Shown here piece after piece: positions 1-7,884 of a DNA stretch of 64,000 nt. A program made the translations under genes and the position numbers. This DNA comes from Weissella viridescens (GTDB taxonomy: Bacteria; Bacillota; Bacilli; Lactobacillales; Lactobacillaceae). The stretch covers positions 51,923 through 115,922 of the forward strand of contig NZ_JQBM01000002.1 in NCBI RefSeq assembly GCF_001437355.1, in the 5' to 3' direction. The stretch's first letter is position 1. Each line of letters begins with the position of its first letter. A model generated the notes under the pieces. It did not search any database and was not told the origin of the DNA. It saw nothing but the letters and a program-made list of their open reading frames with translations.

Positions 1-587
1 GGCTCGAAAGTTGCTGCAGCCAACTGTTGTGATAGGTAGAACATTTCAACAATCGTTACGGTTGAAGCCAATGAGGTGTCTTTGATTAATGAAATGAATG
101 AGTTAGCGAGTGTCGGAATAGAAATTCGGGCCGCTTGAGGCAAGATAATGCGTATGAACGTTTGGCTGTCCGTCATACCTAATGCCTCGGCTGCTTCGCG
201 TTGCGTGTCTGGAATGGAAGAAATTGCTGCACGAATTGCTTCACTGGCGTAGGCTCCAGAATTCAAAGACAAGACGGCGATGGCAGCAATCCATGCGGAT
301 GGTTGGAGCCAGGCAATCCCAAGCTTTGGCAAGCCGTAGAAGACAACGAAGAGTTGGACTAGCATGGGGGTTGAACGAAAGGCCCAAACGTAGAAGGCGA
401 GCAATTGGTCAAGGGTGAACCAAAGGGCACGCTTAATGCCGGTGACCTGTGGCTTATATGAACGGAGCACACCAACGAAGGCGGCGAGGACTAGCGCAAT
501 CACGAAGGAGATTAACGCAAGCGGAATGGTGTATTTGATTCCAGCTATGATGAGCTGTGGGGCATAAGTTTTAATGAATTCAAACAT
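1..587 (-). CDS. Amino-acid ABC transporter permease, 3' end outside window
   Basis: The reverse strand reads from an ATG at 587 through the left edge of the window, giving about 195 residues with no stop. The protein begins MFEFIKTYAPQLIIAGIKYT and has several hydrophobic segments. It carries the EAA loop that contacts the ATPase (REAAEALGMTDSQTF, about residues 140-155), typical of the His/Glu/Gln polar amino-acid permease family. A ribosome site (AAGGAC) precedes the start. It is divergent from the binding protein at 1116, which is probably its partner. Expression is probably controlled by the leader peptide and attenuator at 616-765. The ATPase gene probably lies to the left, outside the window. 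Substrate specificity cannot be read from the sequence. Confidence 0.92.
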   Translation of the reverse strand, partial: MFEFIKTYAPQLIIAGIKYTIPLALISFVIALVLAAFVGVLRSYKPQVTGIKRALWFTLDQLLAFYVWAFRSTPMLVQLFVVFYGLPKLGIAWLQPSAWIAAIAVLSLNSGAYASEAIRAAISSIPDTQREAAEALGMTDSQTFIRIILPQAARISIPTLANSFISLIKDTSLASTVTIVEMFYLSQQLAAATFE

Positions 588-615
588 GAATAAGTCCTTT
601 CGATGGTGCTTGAGC

Positions 616-716
616 AAAAGAAAAAGCGCCTAAGAATCCGGATGCCGGTCTTAGCGCGCTTGTTACGTTATATCGAATTGTTCACCAAAACAACCTAACG
701 CAAGACGCGCGTTAGG
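616..716 (-). promoter_or_regulatory. Attenuator: leader hairpin, antiterminator and terminator
   Basis: On the minus strand an 8-bp hairpin (arms 709-716 and 694-701, CCTAACGC/GCGTTAGG) is followed by an intrinsic terminator at 616-655. The terminator stem pairs GCGC, TAAGA and CCGG blocks and ends in TTTTTCTTTT just before the permease start. The segment 701-710 can also pair with 654-662 (CAAGCGCGC, one bulge), which would break both the hairpin and the base of the terminator. The leader ORF stop codon lies inside the first hairpin. The layout fits transcription attenuation by leader translation. The signal sensed is unknown. Confidence 0.65.
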
Positions 717-765
717 CAGATGCAAGCAGCTTGATTGTTGATGTTTGTAGGTTTGTAGGCATCAT
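712..765 (-). CDS. 17-residue leader peptide upstream of ABC permease
   Basis: A short ORF, MMPTNLQTSTIKLLASA, is preceded by a strong ribosome site (AAGGAG at about 775-780) and ends in TAA inside the stem of the attenuator hairpin. It lies between the minus-strand promoter (808-836) and the permease terminator (616-655). Its size, placement and Shine-Dalgarno sequence argue for a translated regulatory leader rather than a functional protein. It is not strongly enriched in one amino acid (three Thr, two each of Met, Leu-Leu and Ala), so the sensed signal cannot be named. Confidence 0.55.
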   Translation of the reverse strand: MMPTNLQTSTIKLLASA

Positions 766-807
766 CGTTTTGGATCTCCTTAGAAATTTAATAAATAAGT
801 TGCCTTA

Positions 808-836
808 ATTATATTTAAATTACTAACGAAAAGCAA
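808..836 (-). promoter_or_regulatory. Sigma-A promoter for the ABC permease leader
   Basis: On the minus strand, -35 TTGCTT (831-836) and -10 TATAAT (808-813) are separated by 17 bp. The transcript would start near 801 and include the leader ORF and attenuator. Confidence 0.6.
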
Positions 837-953
837 GTGTAAACCAGCACAAATTATGCGGATGTAAAATTGTTAACTTTTTATTAGTGAGTTAAACCCT
901 TGGTATGAGTGCGTTTTTGATGAATAGAAAACAAGTTAATCAAAATTAGGGGT

Positions 954-982
954 TTGACAGGTTAAAAAAAGGTGGTTATGAT
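954..982 (+). promoter_or_regulatory. Sigma-A promoter for the amino-acid binding protein
   Basis: A perfect -35 TTGACA (954-959) and -10 TATGAT (977-982) have 17 bp spacing. This leaves a 5' untranslated region of about 125 nt before the binding-protein start at 1116. Together with the minus-strand promoter it fills the 528-bp divergent gap. Confidence 0.7.
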
Positions 983-1017
983 TTGGGCATAATCTAAATT
1001 TGAAGCGAGAAAAAATC

Positions 1018-1044
1018 ATGAAAACTTTAATGAACCGATGTTGA
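1018..1044 (+). CDS. Possible 8-residue leader peptide (MKTLMNRC)
   Basis: An eight-codon ORF ending Cys-stop lies in the untranslated leader of the binding-protein gene, about 30 nt after the predicted transcription start. Upstream GAAGCGAG is only a weak ribosome site, and no clear terminator hairpin follows. It is listed because the divergent permease also has a leader ORF. It may be chance. Confidence 0.25.
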   Translation: MKTLMNRC

Positions 1045-1115
1045 TTTTCCATTCTAATTATATATTTCGTATTAAAATAACGGCTTAATTTAGAAAAAGG
1101 AAAAGGTGTTAAATC

Positions 1116-1913
1116 ATGAATAAAGTATTGAAAGCATCAATGGCAATTGCGGCAACTGGTCTAGTCGGATTTGGTTTGGCAATGTCGAATGTATCGGCTG
1201 ACTCATACAAGTCAGAACTTAAGCACAAGGGTGAATTAACTGTTGGGCTTGAAGGAACGTATGCACCATTTTCATACAAAGATAAGCATGGTAAATTGGT
1301 TGGATATGATGTTGAAGTCGCCAAGGCAGTTGCCAAGAAGCTTGATTTAAAGCCTGTTTTTGTTCAAACAAAGTTTGATTCACTAGTTGCTGGTCTAGAT
1401 TCAAATAAGTATGATGTCGTTTACAATGACATGGGACCAACTAAAGAACGTAAGCAACATTACACATTTGGTGGAACTTATTTGAATTCAAAGGCAGTTA
1501 TTATCGTTAAGAAGGGTTCTGATATTAAGACTGTTAAGGACTTGAAGGGTAAGAAGGCGGCACAAACGACATCATCAAATTATGGACAAGCGGCCCAAAA
1601 GGCCAAGGCACAGATTGTGAGTGCGCCTGGTTTTGCTGAAGCACTAGACTTAGTGAGCTCAGGTAAAGCTGATGCAACATTGAATGCTGATGATGCATGG
1701 AGTGTTTACAAGAAACAACATCCTAAAACAGATTTGAAGGCAATTCCAACTGATGATCTTGATGCATCTGGTGCAGCACCAATGTTGAGTAAGAAAGATA
1801 AGAAGTTGGCAAAGAAGATTACTAAGGCCCAAAATGAGTTGAAGAAGGATGGTACTTTGACGAAGCTTTCAAAGGAATACTTTGGAAAAGATTTGTCAGG
1901 TAGCAAAAACTAA
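1116..1913 (+). CDS. Secreted amino-acid ABC transporter substrate-binding protein
   Basis: A 265-residue protein with a signal peptide (about residues 1-28, hydrophobic core then SNVSADS) followed by a type-3 solute-binding domain. Visible family features are GELTVGLEGTYAPFSYKD, VGYDVEVAKAVAKKL, the DVVYNDMGPTKERKQHYTF block and a C-terminal second lobe. It would capture a polar amino acid outside the cell and deliver it to the divergent permease at 1-587. There is no lipobox cysteine, so it appears to be released or held by its partners rather than lipid-anchored, which is unusual for a Gram-positive binding protein. Cystine, glutamine or a basic amino acid are all possible ligands. The ribosome site AAAGGAAAAGG precedes the ATG. 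Confidence 0.93.
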   Translation: MNKVLKASMAIAATGLVGFGLAMSNVSADSYKSELKHKGELTVGLEGTYAPFSYKDKHGKLVGYDVEVAKAVAKKLDLKPVFVQTKFDSLVAGLDSNKYDVVYNDMGPTKERKQHYTFGGTYLNSKAVIIVKKGSDIKTVKDLKGKKAAQTTSSNYGQAAQKAKAQIVSAPGFAEALDLVSSGKADATLNADDAWSVYKKQHPKTDLKAIPTDDLDASGAAPMLSKKDKKLAKKITKAQNELKKDGTLTKLSKEYFGKDLSGSKN

Positions 1914-1936
1914 TTTATATAGATAAATATTAAAAA

Positions 1937-1969
1937 AGTCGACTTCAGTTGAAGTTGGCTTTTCTTTTG
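1937..1969 (+). terminator. Intrinsic terminator of binding-protein gene
   Basis: Inverted repeat AGTCGACTTCA / TGAAGTTGGCT with two wobble pairs, followed by TTTTCTTTT. Confidence 0.75.
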
Positions 1970-2068
1970 TTTATAGCTTGAGCGAGTAGATAATACGAGA
2001 CTTGTCACTGGTAGGGTAAGTAGTGCATAATTTGTAACGAAATCGATTTAGAAAGAGGATATGTAAAC

Positions 2069-2956
2069 GTGAAAAATTTATTGAAGCTTGTGGAAATCCA
2101 ATCACTTGTGGCTAGTGCGTTACCCTTAATGTTGGGATATTTATATACGTTAAATGCGTATCATGATTTTAATTGGGTGAATGCCTTGGTGTTTGCGCTA
2201 ATTGCATTTGCTTTGCAAATGGGCGTCAATGTTTGGAATAATTTGCAGGATTACAAAGTTGCTAGTACTGATACATGGAAAAACGGGGTCAACAACATTG
2301 TTGGGTCAGCGGGGTATACCCTCCGTCAAGTTTGGCTGGTACTGCTAAGTTTGGTTGGCTTTGCTGGCGTTCTAGGATTATGGTTAGTGACGCAAACAGG
2401 TTGGCCTTTACTTGTGATGGGACTTATTGGGGTGTTTGTGGCTTATTGGTATGCGGGGACGCCGTTGCCACTTTCACGAACGCCCTTTGGTGAACTAGCT
2501 TCAGGGTTAACGATGGGCTATTTGATTTTTCTAGCAGCTGTTTATGTTAATGTGGCACCTTTAATGACGTGGACTTTGATTTGGCATGCGATGGTTGCAT
2601 CAGCAATTGCGTGGTTTGCGATTGCTGACATTATGTTAGCGAATAATATTGGCGACTATGAAGAAGACATGGCTGAAGGGCGACGTACGTTGGTAGCGGT
2701 TTTAGGTAAGCCCACTGCCTTGAAATTCTTTGGTGGTATCTACGTAGCCGGATATGTGGTGTTGGTTCTTGCAGTTATTTTACGCATCTTACCTTGGCCT
2801 AGTGTCCTAGCATTGCTTTCTGCACCAATCGTCTTTAAAAATGTGAAGGCTTTTCAATCCGATCCCCAAAAGAAAAATTTCATCTTGGCAATCAAAAATG
2901 TCGTTGTGATCTCAGTGACTTTAGCGATTGGTTTGATTATCGCCTTGTTTATATAG
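2069..2956 (+). CDS. menA: UbiA-family prenyltransferase, MenA-like
   Basis: A 295-residue integral membrane protein with about eight or nine hydrophobic helices. It carries two Asp-rich motifs that bind Mg-diphosphate in UbiA enzymes: NNLQDYKVASTD (residues 57-68) and NNIGDYEEDMAEGRRT (about 192-207). The second, GDYEED, is typical of 1,4-dihydroxy-2-naphthoate prenyltransferase, which joins DHNA to a polyprenyl chain in menaquinone synthesis. The start is GTG with GAAAGAGGAT upstream; no better ATG is present. It stands alone, 21 kb from the menB/menE genes in this window. The assignment to MenA rather than another UbiA enzyme rests on the motif and on those genes. Confidence 0.82.
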   Translation: MKNLLKLVEIQSLVASALPLMLGYLYTLNAYHDFNWVNALVFALIAFALQMGVNVWNNLQDYKVASTDTWKNGVNNIVGSAGYTLRQVWLVLLSLVGFAGVLGLWLVTQTGWPLLVMGLIGVFVAYWYAGTPLPLSRTPFGELASGLTMGYLIFLAAVYVNVAPLMTWTLIWHAMVASAIAWFAIADIMLANNIGDYEEDMAEGRRTLVAVLGKPTALKFFGGIYVAGYVVLVLAVILRILPWPSVLALLSAPIVFKNVKAFQSDPQKKNFILAIKNVVVISVTLAIGLIIALFI

Positions 2957-2963
2957 TAAAATG

Positions 2964-3003
2964 AAATGTCTTAGTGCTAATATAGGCGCGAGGCATTTTT
3001 TTT
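2964..3003 (+). terminator. Terminator after menA-like gene
   Basis: AAATGTCT pairs with AGGCATTT across a GC-containing loop region, followed by eight Ts. Confidence 0.65.
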
Positions 3004-3031
3004 ATGAAAAAAACATATCAAGGAGTAGGCT

Positions 3032-4171
3032 ATGGAACGTCTAAAGCAATCTAAGTTGCTATATTGGACATTAGAAGCACTCGCAGTGGTTGTCTTAATC
3101 TGGGTTCTTTCACAATTAAGCTTTGTGTTGAAGCCAATTGGTCAATTTATTGGTGCTGTCTTTGTCCCACTAATTGTTTCTGGATTCTTATATTATTTAA
3201 TGAATCCAGTTGTGAAATTTGTTAGTAAAATCAAAAGTGGGAAGCGTCACTTAGGTCGTGGTTTAAGTGTTGCTATTGTTATGATTTTATTCTTAGCTAT
3301 TATTGTACTGGCTATCTTTACTTTTGTTCCTAACTTAGTGGAACAATTAACAAAGGTTGTCGCAAGCGCCCCTAAGAGTATTTCAGGGATGCAAGAATGG
3401 TTAAAAGGCCTTAGCAACAACGAATTGGTCCAACGGATCAGTAAGGAACTTGACCTAAGTAACCTGCAAAAGCACGTGCAAAAGTATGCCGAAGGCTTTT
3501 TGGTTGGAACTGCAAACGGACTTGGAGCAGTTGTTGGTACTTTGACTGGTGTCATCGTGACAGCAATTACGGTTCCGGTTATGACTATCTACATGTTATT
3601 AGATGGCGATAAGTTGGTACCATTCCTACAAAAGTTGTTTGTTCCAAAGAACAAGGAAAAGGTTGCTGATATCTTGCATCGTCTGGATGAAACAATCTCT
3701 AACTATATTACCGGTCAAGCCATTGAAATGATTTTCGTTGGTGTCTTTACGACCGTTGGTTACTTTATGATTGGTCAAGAATATGCGCTCTTACTAGGAG
3801 TTGTAGCTGGATTAACAAATATGATTCCATATGTGGGACCATATATCGGCTATATTCCAGCTGTGATTGTAGCTCTAATGCAAGGTGGCTTCAAACAAGC
3901 TGCGTTGGTAACGATTGTCGTGTTGGTTGTGCAACAGATTGATAGTAACTTGATCTACCCACGTATTATCGGAAATACATTAAATATTCACCCATTAACA
4001 ATTATTGTGTTGTTGTTAGCAGCGGGAAATATTGCTGGAATTCCGGGAATGATTTTGGCTGTGCCAGCCTACGCTATCGTGCGGACAATTGTGATTTACG
4101 CCTGGCAATTGTGGCAGTTACGTAATACATCAACAACAACTGATGTTACAAATACTTCTCAAAACAACTAA
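3032..4171 (+). CDS. AI-2E family (UPF0118) membrane transporter
   Basis: A 379-residue membrane protein of the AI-2E/YtvI/PerM family. It has an N-terminal pair of helices, a long amphipathic segment (about residues 110-160), then paired helices with the family signature block around GLTNMIPYVGPYIGYIPAVIVALMQGG (given here only as a location, residues about 265-290; core motif PYVGPYIG). The tail is Thr/Asn-rich and cytoplasmic. Characterised members export AI-2 or exchange ions, but the substrate of this one cannot be inferred. It has its own ribosome site (CAAGGAG) and terminator, so it is a single-gene unit. Confidence 0.88.
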   Translation: MERLKQSKLLYWTLEALAVVVLIWVLSQLSFVLKPIGQFIGAVFVPLIVSGFLYYLMNPVVKFVSKIKSGKRHLGRGLSVAIVMILFLAIIVLAIFTFVPNLVEQLTKVVASAPKSISGMQEWLKGLSNNELVQRISKELDLSNLQKHVQKYAEGFLVGTANGLGAVVGTLTGVIVTAITVPVMTIYMLLDGDKLVPFLQKLFVPKNKEKVADILHRLDETISNYITGQAIEMIFVGVFTTVGYFMIGQEYALLLGVVAGLTNMIPYVGPYIGYIPAVIVALMQGGFKQAALVTIVVLVVQQIDSNLIYPRIIGNTLNIHPLTIIVLLLAAGNIAGIPGMILAVPAYAIVRTIVIYAWQLWQLRNTSTTTDVTNTSQNN

Positions 4172-4182
4172 ATCTTGAAAAA

Positions 4183-4208
4183 AGAGTAGCAGTGGCTACT
4201 CTTTTTTT
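4183..4208 (+). terminator. Terminator after AI-2E family gene
   Basis: Perfect 8-bp stem AGAGTAGC/GCTACTCT with AGTG loop and T-tract. Confidence 0.85.
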
Positions 4209-4261
4209 GTTGGGACATTGTTAAAAAAGTATCAAAGTTACATAATCAGTGCGGGAAAATA

Positions 4262-4289
4262 TTGCAAATTTTGGTGAGTAATTTATAAT
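4262..4289 (+). promoter_or_regulatory. Promoter of APC permease, with nearby palindrome
   Basis: -35 TTGCAA and -10 TATAAT with 16 bp spacing. About 14 nt downstream is the palindrome CGTGCA-ATG-TGCACG (4302-4316), which could be an operator or a small RNA hairpin. It also contains the ATG at 4310, which is a poor start. Confidence 0.55.
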
Positions 4290-4354
4290 AACTAACTAAC
4301 TGGCGTGCAATGTGCACGAACCAAAAATTGAATAGCGAAAGTGAGGCACAATTT

Positions 4355-5713
4355 ATGTCAACACAAAACGAAAGTGGCCCGCAAGAGTTTGAGCGTGGGT
4401 TATCTGGACGTCATGTTGAAATGATTGCCTTAGGTGGAACGATTGGAACTGGATTATTCCTGGGAGCAGGAAAATCAATCAGTGCCGCGGGACCATCTAT
4501 TTTATTGATTTACATCATTACTGGAATCTTTATGTTCTGGATGATGCGTGCATTAGGTGAACTTTTACTTACTGACACGAATGAACCGACATTCGTTGGG
4601 TTTATTGAAAAGTATCTTGGATTACGAACTGGCTTTGTGATCGGGTGGACCTATTGGCTAGGATGGATTACGATTGCCATGGCCGAATTAACGGCGGTGG
4701 GTACGTATATGAAGTACTGGTTCCCGAATATTCCGGTCTGGATTTGGGCCTTGGTATTCTTGGTTGCCCTTTACTTGATTAACATCATTGCTGTGGGAGC
4801 CTTTGGAGAAACCGAATTTTGGTTCTCAATGATCAAAATCATCGCCATTTTGGCAATGATTGCCGCCGGTGTCATCATGGTTTTGACACATACGCGTACG
4901 TCTGCTGGTGTGGCAAGTTTGTCTAACCTTTGGAAGTATGGCTTTGTAGCACATCATGGACATCAATTGTTAGCAGCGTTCCAAATAGTTTTCTTTGCCT
5001 TCCTTGGAATTGAATTCGTTGGAATTACCGCTGCTGAAGCTAAGAATCCTGAAAAAGTGATTCCAAAAGCAATCAATTCAATTATTGTGCGAATCTTGAT
5101 TTTCTACGTAGGTGCTTTGATTGCGATTATGAGTATCCAACCTTGGACACACTATTCAGCAAACCAGTCACCTTTCGTGCAAGTGTTCTCAGGAATCGGT
5201 ATTACTGCCGCCGCTGGAATTATTAATTTCGTGGTTTTGACAGCTGCTGCTTCATCTTTGAACAGTTCATTGTTTACAACAGGACGGATGCTATATTCAC
5301 TAACACCTGCAACGTCACGTTTCCACACATTGAATCACCACAAGTTGCCATTCAATGCCATCTCAATTTCAGCGCTTTTGATTGGATTTGCGGCAGTTAT
5401 TAACTACATTTCACCTGATGGGGCCTTTGAGATTATCACGTCAATTGCTTCAGCTGCATTCGTGGTTATTTATGCCGTGCTTGTGTTGGCCCACTTGGCT
5501 TACCGCAAGAGCGCTGACTATAACAAGTTTGAACATAAGTTTACGATGCCTGGGGCACCGTACACTGACTACGCAACCATTGCTTTCTTGGTTGGTATCT
5601 ATATCATCTTGTTGACGACAGCCGATACACAATTAACAGCCATTCTTGCTTTGGTTTGGTTTGCAGTAATGATTCTATTGAGTCTCCGAATCAAAAAAGA
5701 CAAAAATAAGTAA
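4355..5713 (+). CDS. APC-superfamily amino-acid permease (AAT family)
   Basis: About 452 residues and 12 predicted helices. The N-terminal block GLSGRHVEMIALGGTIGTGLFLGAG (core motif ALGGTIGTGLF) defines the AAT family of proton-coupled amino-acid symporters (CycA, LysP, AnsP, GabP relatives). The start at 4355 is chosen because GAAAGTGAGG lies just upstream; an ATG 45 nt earlier has no ribosome site. It is transcribed alone from the promoter at 4262 to the terminator at 5719. The closest described functions are D-Ala/D-Ser/Gly or neutral amino-acid uptake, but the substrate is not determined by the sequence. Confidence 0.9.
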   Translation: MSTQNESGPQEFERGLSGRHVEMIALGGTIGTGLFLGAGKSISAAGPSILLIYIITGIFMFWMMRALGELLLTDTNEPTFVGFIEKYLGLRTGFVIGWTYWLGWITIAMAELTAVGTYMKYWFPNIPVWIWALVFLVALYLINIIAVGAFGETEFWFSMIKIIAILAMIAAGVIMVLTHTRTSAGVASLSNLWKYGFVAHHGHQLLAAFQIVFFAFLGIEFVGITAAEAKNPEKVIPKAINSIIVRILIFYVGALIAIMSIQPWTHYSANQSPFVQVFSGIGITAAAGIINFVVLTAAASSLNSSLFTTGRMLYSLTPATSRFHTLNHHKLPFNAISISALLIGFAAVINYISPDGAFEIITSIASAAFVVIYAVLVLAHLAYRKSADYNKFEHKFTMPGAPYTDYATIAFLVGIYIILLTTADTQLTAILALVWFAVMILLSLRIKKDKNK

Positions 5714-5718
5714 GATTT

Positions 5719-5750
5719 AAAGACTAACGTAAAGAGTTAGTCTTTTTTTT
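5719..5750 (+). terminator. Terminator after AAT permease
   Basis: AAGACTAAC/GTTAGTCTT stem with a T8 tail. Confidence 0.88.
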
Positions 5751-5814
5751 ATCTAAATGTGAAACGGAAGTGGTAAAATGGCTAGTGACAGAAAAAGGAA
5801 AGTGAGGGGAAATC

Positions 5815-6726
5815 ATGGCTGAACGATTTATTGATCGCGATTATCAAAGGACCTATGCCGAAGTCGCCGACATTAAACGCAAATGGTTGGATGTGCCATA
5901 TATGGATGGTGCAAGGCATACGTTGGATATTTATTTACCCAACGAAGAACGTGAGACATACCCAGTAATTATCGATATTTTCGGTGGGGGACTGTGCTTC
6001 GGTGATAAAAGTTCGCATAAATTAGAACCTGCATTACGTTTACTCCGTAATAATGGATATGCGGTGGTCAGCATGGATTATTCGCTCTTAGCTGACGCCC
6101 CTTTCCCAACTCAAATTTATGAAGTAAAAGCGGTTATTCGTTATGTCCGGGCTCATGCGACAAATTATCAACTGAACCCAGACGCAATTGCTTTAATGGG
6201 CGAATCTTCCGGCGCACAATTGGCCGTTACGACTGCCGCTACCCATGCGGTAGGTGCAATGGAGCGAGATGATTTTGGAGAAGATCCAGATGTTTCTGAA
6301 GACGTCCAAGCTGTGATTGCCATGTATGGACCATATGATTTTGATAAATTTGTGGAACAATTTGCTGAGGCGGGGATTACTTCAAAATATCCTGAAACAG
6401 GTACTGCAGAATCATTCCAAGGACAATTGTTTGGGAAACAAGCGCCCAAAGATGTACCGGAATTAGTGAAGAAGGCTAATCCGGCAACCTATTTCTCAGC
6501 AAAAATGCCGCCAATTTTGGCAATGGTTGGTCGTGCTGACCCCGTTGTACCATATCAACAAACGGTGAACATGATGGAAGCGGCTCGCAAGGCAATTGGT
6601 AAAGATAAGACACCTTATTATATTGTTGAAGATGGCGTGCATGGACCAGATGATTATATGGGAGCAACATTGACGCAAGTTAAAGCCGATTTTCTTGAAA
6701 AATGGCTAAAGGAGCAACATGTATAA
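5815..6726 (+). CDS. Alpha/beta hydrolase, carboxylesterase (BD-FAE-like)
   Basis: A 303-residue cytoplasmic esterase. The oxyanion-hole motif is a variant of HGGG (DIFGGGLCFG, about residues 56-66). The nucleophile elbow is GESSGAQ (Ser near 131), the acid is in GRADPVV (about 240) and the catalytic His is in DGVHGPDD (about 270). The N-terminus YMDGARHTLDIYLP is typical of bacterial feruloyl/acetyl-esterase-like hydrolases. GGTAAAATGG-type promoter sequence and GTGAGGGGAAATC precede the ATG. The natural substrate is unknown. The stop overlaps the next small ORF. Confidence 0.88.
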   Translation: MAERFIDRDYQRTYAEVADIKRKWLDVPYMDGARHTLDIYLPNEERETYPVIIDIFGGGLCFGDKSSHKLEPALRLLRNNGYAVVSMDYSLLADAPFPTQIYEVKAVIRYVRAHATNYQLNPDAIALMGESSGAQLAVTTAATHAVGAMERDDFGEDPDVSEDVQAVIAMYGPYDFDKFVEQFAEAGITSKYPETGTAESFQGQLFGKQAPKDVPELVKKANPATYFSAKMPPILAMVGRADPVVPYQQTVNMMEAARKAIGKDKTPYYIVEDGVHGPDDYMGATLTQVKADFLEKWLKEQHV

Positions 6727-6949
6727 CTCAATTCGTGGTAGTTTTTTTAGAGCAACACCGGCACAGTTATTTTATTCGTTAATTACGGATGCGCTACTGT
6801 ATTTCTTTTTTACAGCTTTATTAGGTCCAATGGGACCAGGTTCAACATTGATTTACCTTATTTTCTTACCAGGCTTCGATTTTCTCTGCCTGATTATTAG
6901 TTTTTATCACTATGTTACTGATCATTTCAAAAAAACACATAAAAAATAA
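6719..6949 (+). CDS. Small membrane protein, function unknown
   Basis: A 76-residue protein whose start overlaps the last eight bases of the esterase gene; AAAGGAG lies six bases upstream, so translation is probably coupled. It has two hydrophobic segments (about residues 18-38 and 42-65) joined by a Gly/Pro turn (LLGPMGPGS) and a basic tail (HFKKTHKK). I do not recognise the family. The good ribosome site and coupling argue that it is real. The parS-like site lies directly behind it. Confidence 0.65.
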   Translation: MYNSIRGSFFRATPAQLFYSLITDALLYFFFTALLGPMGPGSTLIYLIFLPGFDFLCLIISFYHYVTDHFKKTHKK

Positions 6950-6951
6950 AA

Positions 6952-6967
6952 TGTTTCATGTGAAACA
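6952..6967. other. parS: parS site (15/16 to consensus)
   Basis: TGTTTCATGTGAAACA differs from the Bacillus-type consensus TGTTTCACGTGAAACA at one base and keeps both arms. It lies between two genes, 25 kb from parA/parB. It would be a ParB loading site for chromosome segregation. Confidence 0.8.
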
Positions 6968-6979
6968 CAGGAGTTACGA

Positions 6980-7846
6980 ATGAAAAAATGGGTTGATAAG
7001 CTCACAAACAAAGCTGAACAGTGGCATATTCCACAACTATTAACATTTTGGAAGCGTGGTAATGCAGCCATGGTTGGACCAACAATTGCATATTATACAA
7101 TTGTTGCGCTAGTGCCATTAATTATGACGATTGGATCAATCGTGAGTTTACTGGGTGTTAATAAGGCTCAAATTCATGACACTTTAAAAGTACAAATGCC
7201 CGCAGGTGTTGCTGACATTGTTATACCAATCGTTGATTCCGTGCTACGAGGTGGCTTTGGAACGCTGTCAATTTCCATTTTAGTGGCGATTTGGAGTGCA
7301 AGTAGTATTCTGTCGACGATTCGTAAAGCCTTTAACGAAATTTACGGGTCGGATGTTGTTGAAAATGGACTTCTAACACGTATTGTTAGCTTTCTCTGGA
7401 TGTTGGTGCTATTGACCGCAGCTGTTGCTGTAATGATTGCTAATTCAGTCTTGCCCGCAATTGTGAAGGCTTTACCCTCAGCTCCCGGTATCTCGTTACT
7501 CAAGGATTTTGCTAGTCAAAGTTGGATTTATGCTTTCGTGGCGCTAATGGTACTCTTTTCATTGTTCAATTACCTCATTCCTGCAGAAAAAATGCAATGG
7601 AAGCCCGTTATACTAGGCTCATTTATCGAAATTGTATTATTATTGTTGTTGAACTCAGGTTTCGGAATTTACAGTAAGTACGCTTTGAAAAATGCGAGTT
7701 TCTACCAATCCTTAGGGTCATTGTTAGTCTTGCTGATTTATTTGAACTTAGTAGCGATGGTCATGGTCGTCGCACAAATTTTGATTGCTTGGTTTATGAC
7801 TTTCTTGGACAAACCGGAAAAAAAGAAAATACTTGAAAGCAAATAA
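6980..7846 (+). CDS. YihY/BrkB family membrane protein
   Basis: A 288-residue protein with about six membrane helices. Family features are the early block TFWKRGNAAMVGPTIAYYTIVALVPL, with its AYYTIVALVPL core, the central WSASSILSTIRKAFNEIYG, and a C-terminal YSKYALKNASFYQSLGSLLVLLIYLNL region. These are hallmarks of the YihY/virulence-factor BrkB family, once misnamed RNase BN. The molecular function is unknown. ACAGGAG precedes the start and the parS-like site lies 12 nt upstream of it. A bidirectional terminator separates it from the convergent dus gene. Confidence 0.9.
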   Translation: MKKWVDKLTNKAEQWHIPQLLTFWKRGNAAMVGPTIAYYTIVALVPLIMTIGSIVSLLGVNKAQIHDTLKVQMPAGVADIVIPIVDSVLRGGFGTLSISILVAIWSASSILSTIRKAFNEIYGSDVVENGLLTRIVSFLWMLVLLTAAVAVMIANSVLPAIVKALPSAPGISLLKDFASQSWIYAFVALMVLFSLFNYLIPAEKMQWKPVILGSFIEIVLLLLLNSGFGIYSKYALKNASFYQSLGSLLVLLIYLNLVAMVMVVAQILIAWFMTFLDKPEKKKILESK

Positions 7847-7883
7847 AAAAGCAACGATACAAGAATTGTATCGTTGCTTTTTT
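7845..7883. terminator. Bidirectional terminator, yihY / dus
   Basis: AAAAAGCAACGATACAA and its exact complement around a GAA loop, with A and T tracts on both sides, serve both convergent genes. Confidence 0.92.
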
Positions 7884-7884
7884 G

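Noticed and set aside
182..418. Arg-rich 78-codon plus-strand ORF
   Set aside because: It is antisense to the ABC permease coding region; composition is a shadow of the permease codons and no ribosome site is present.
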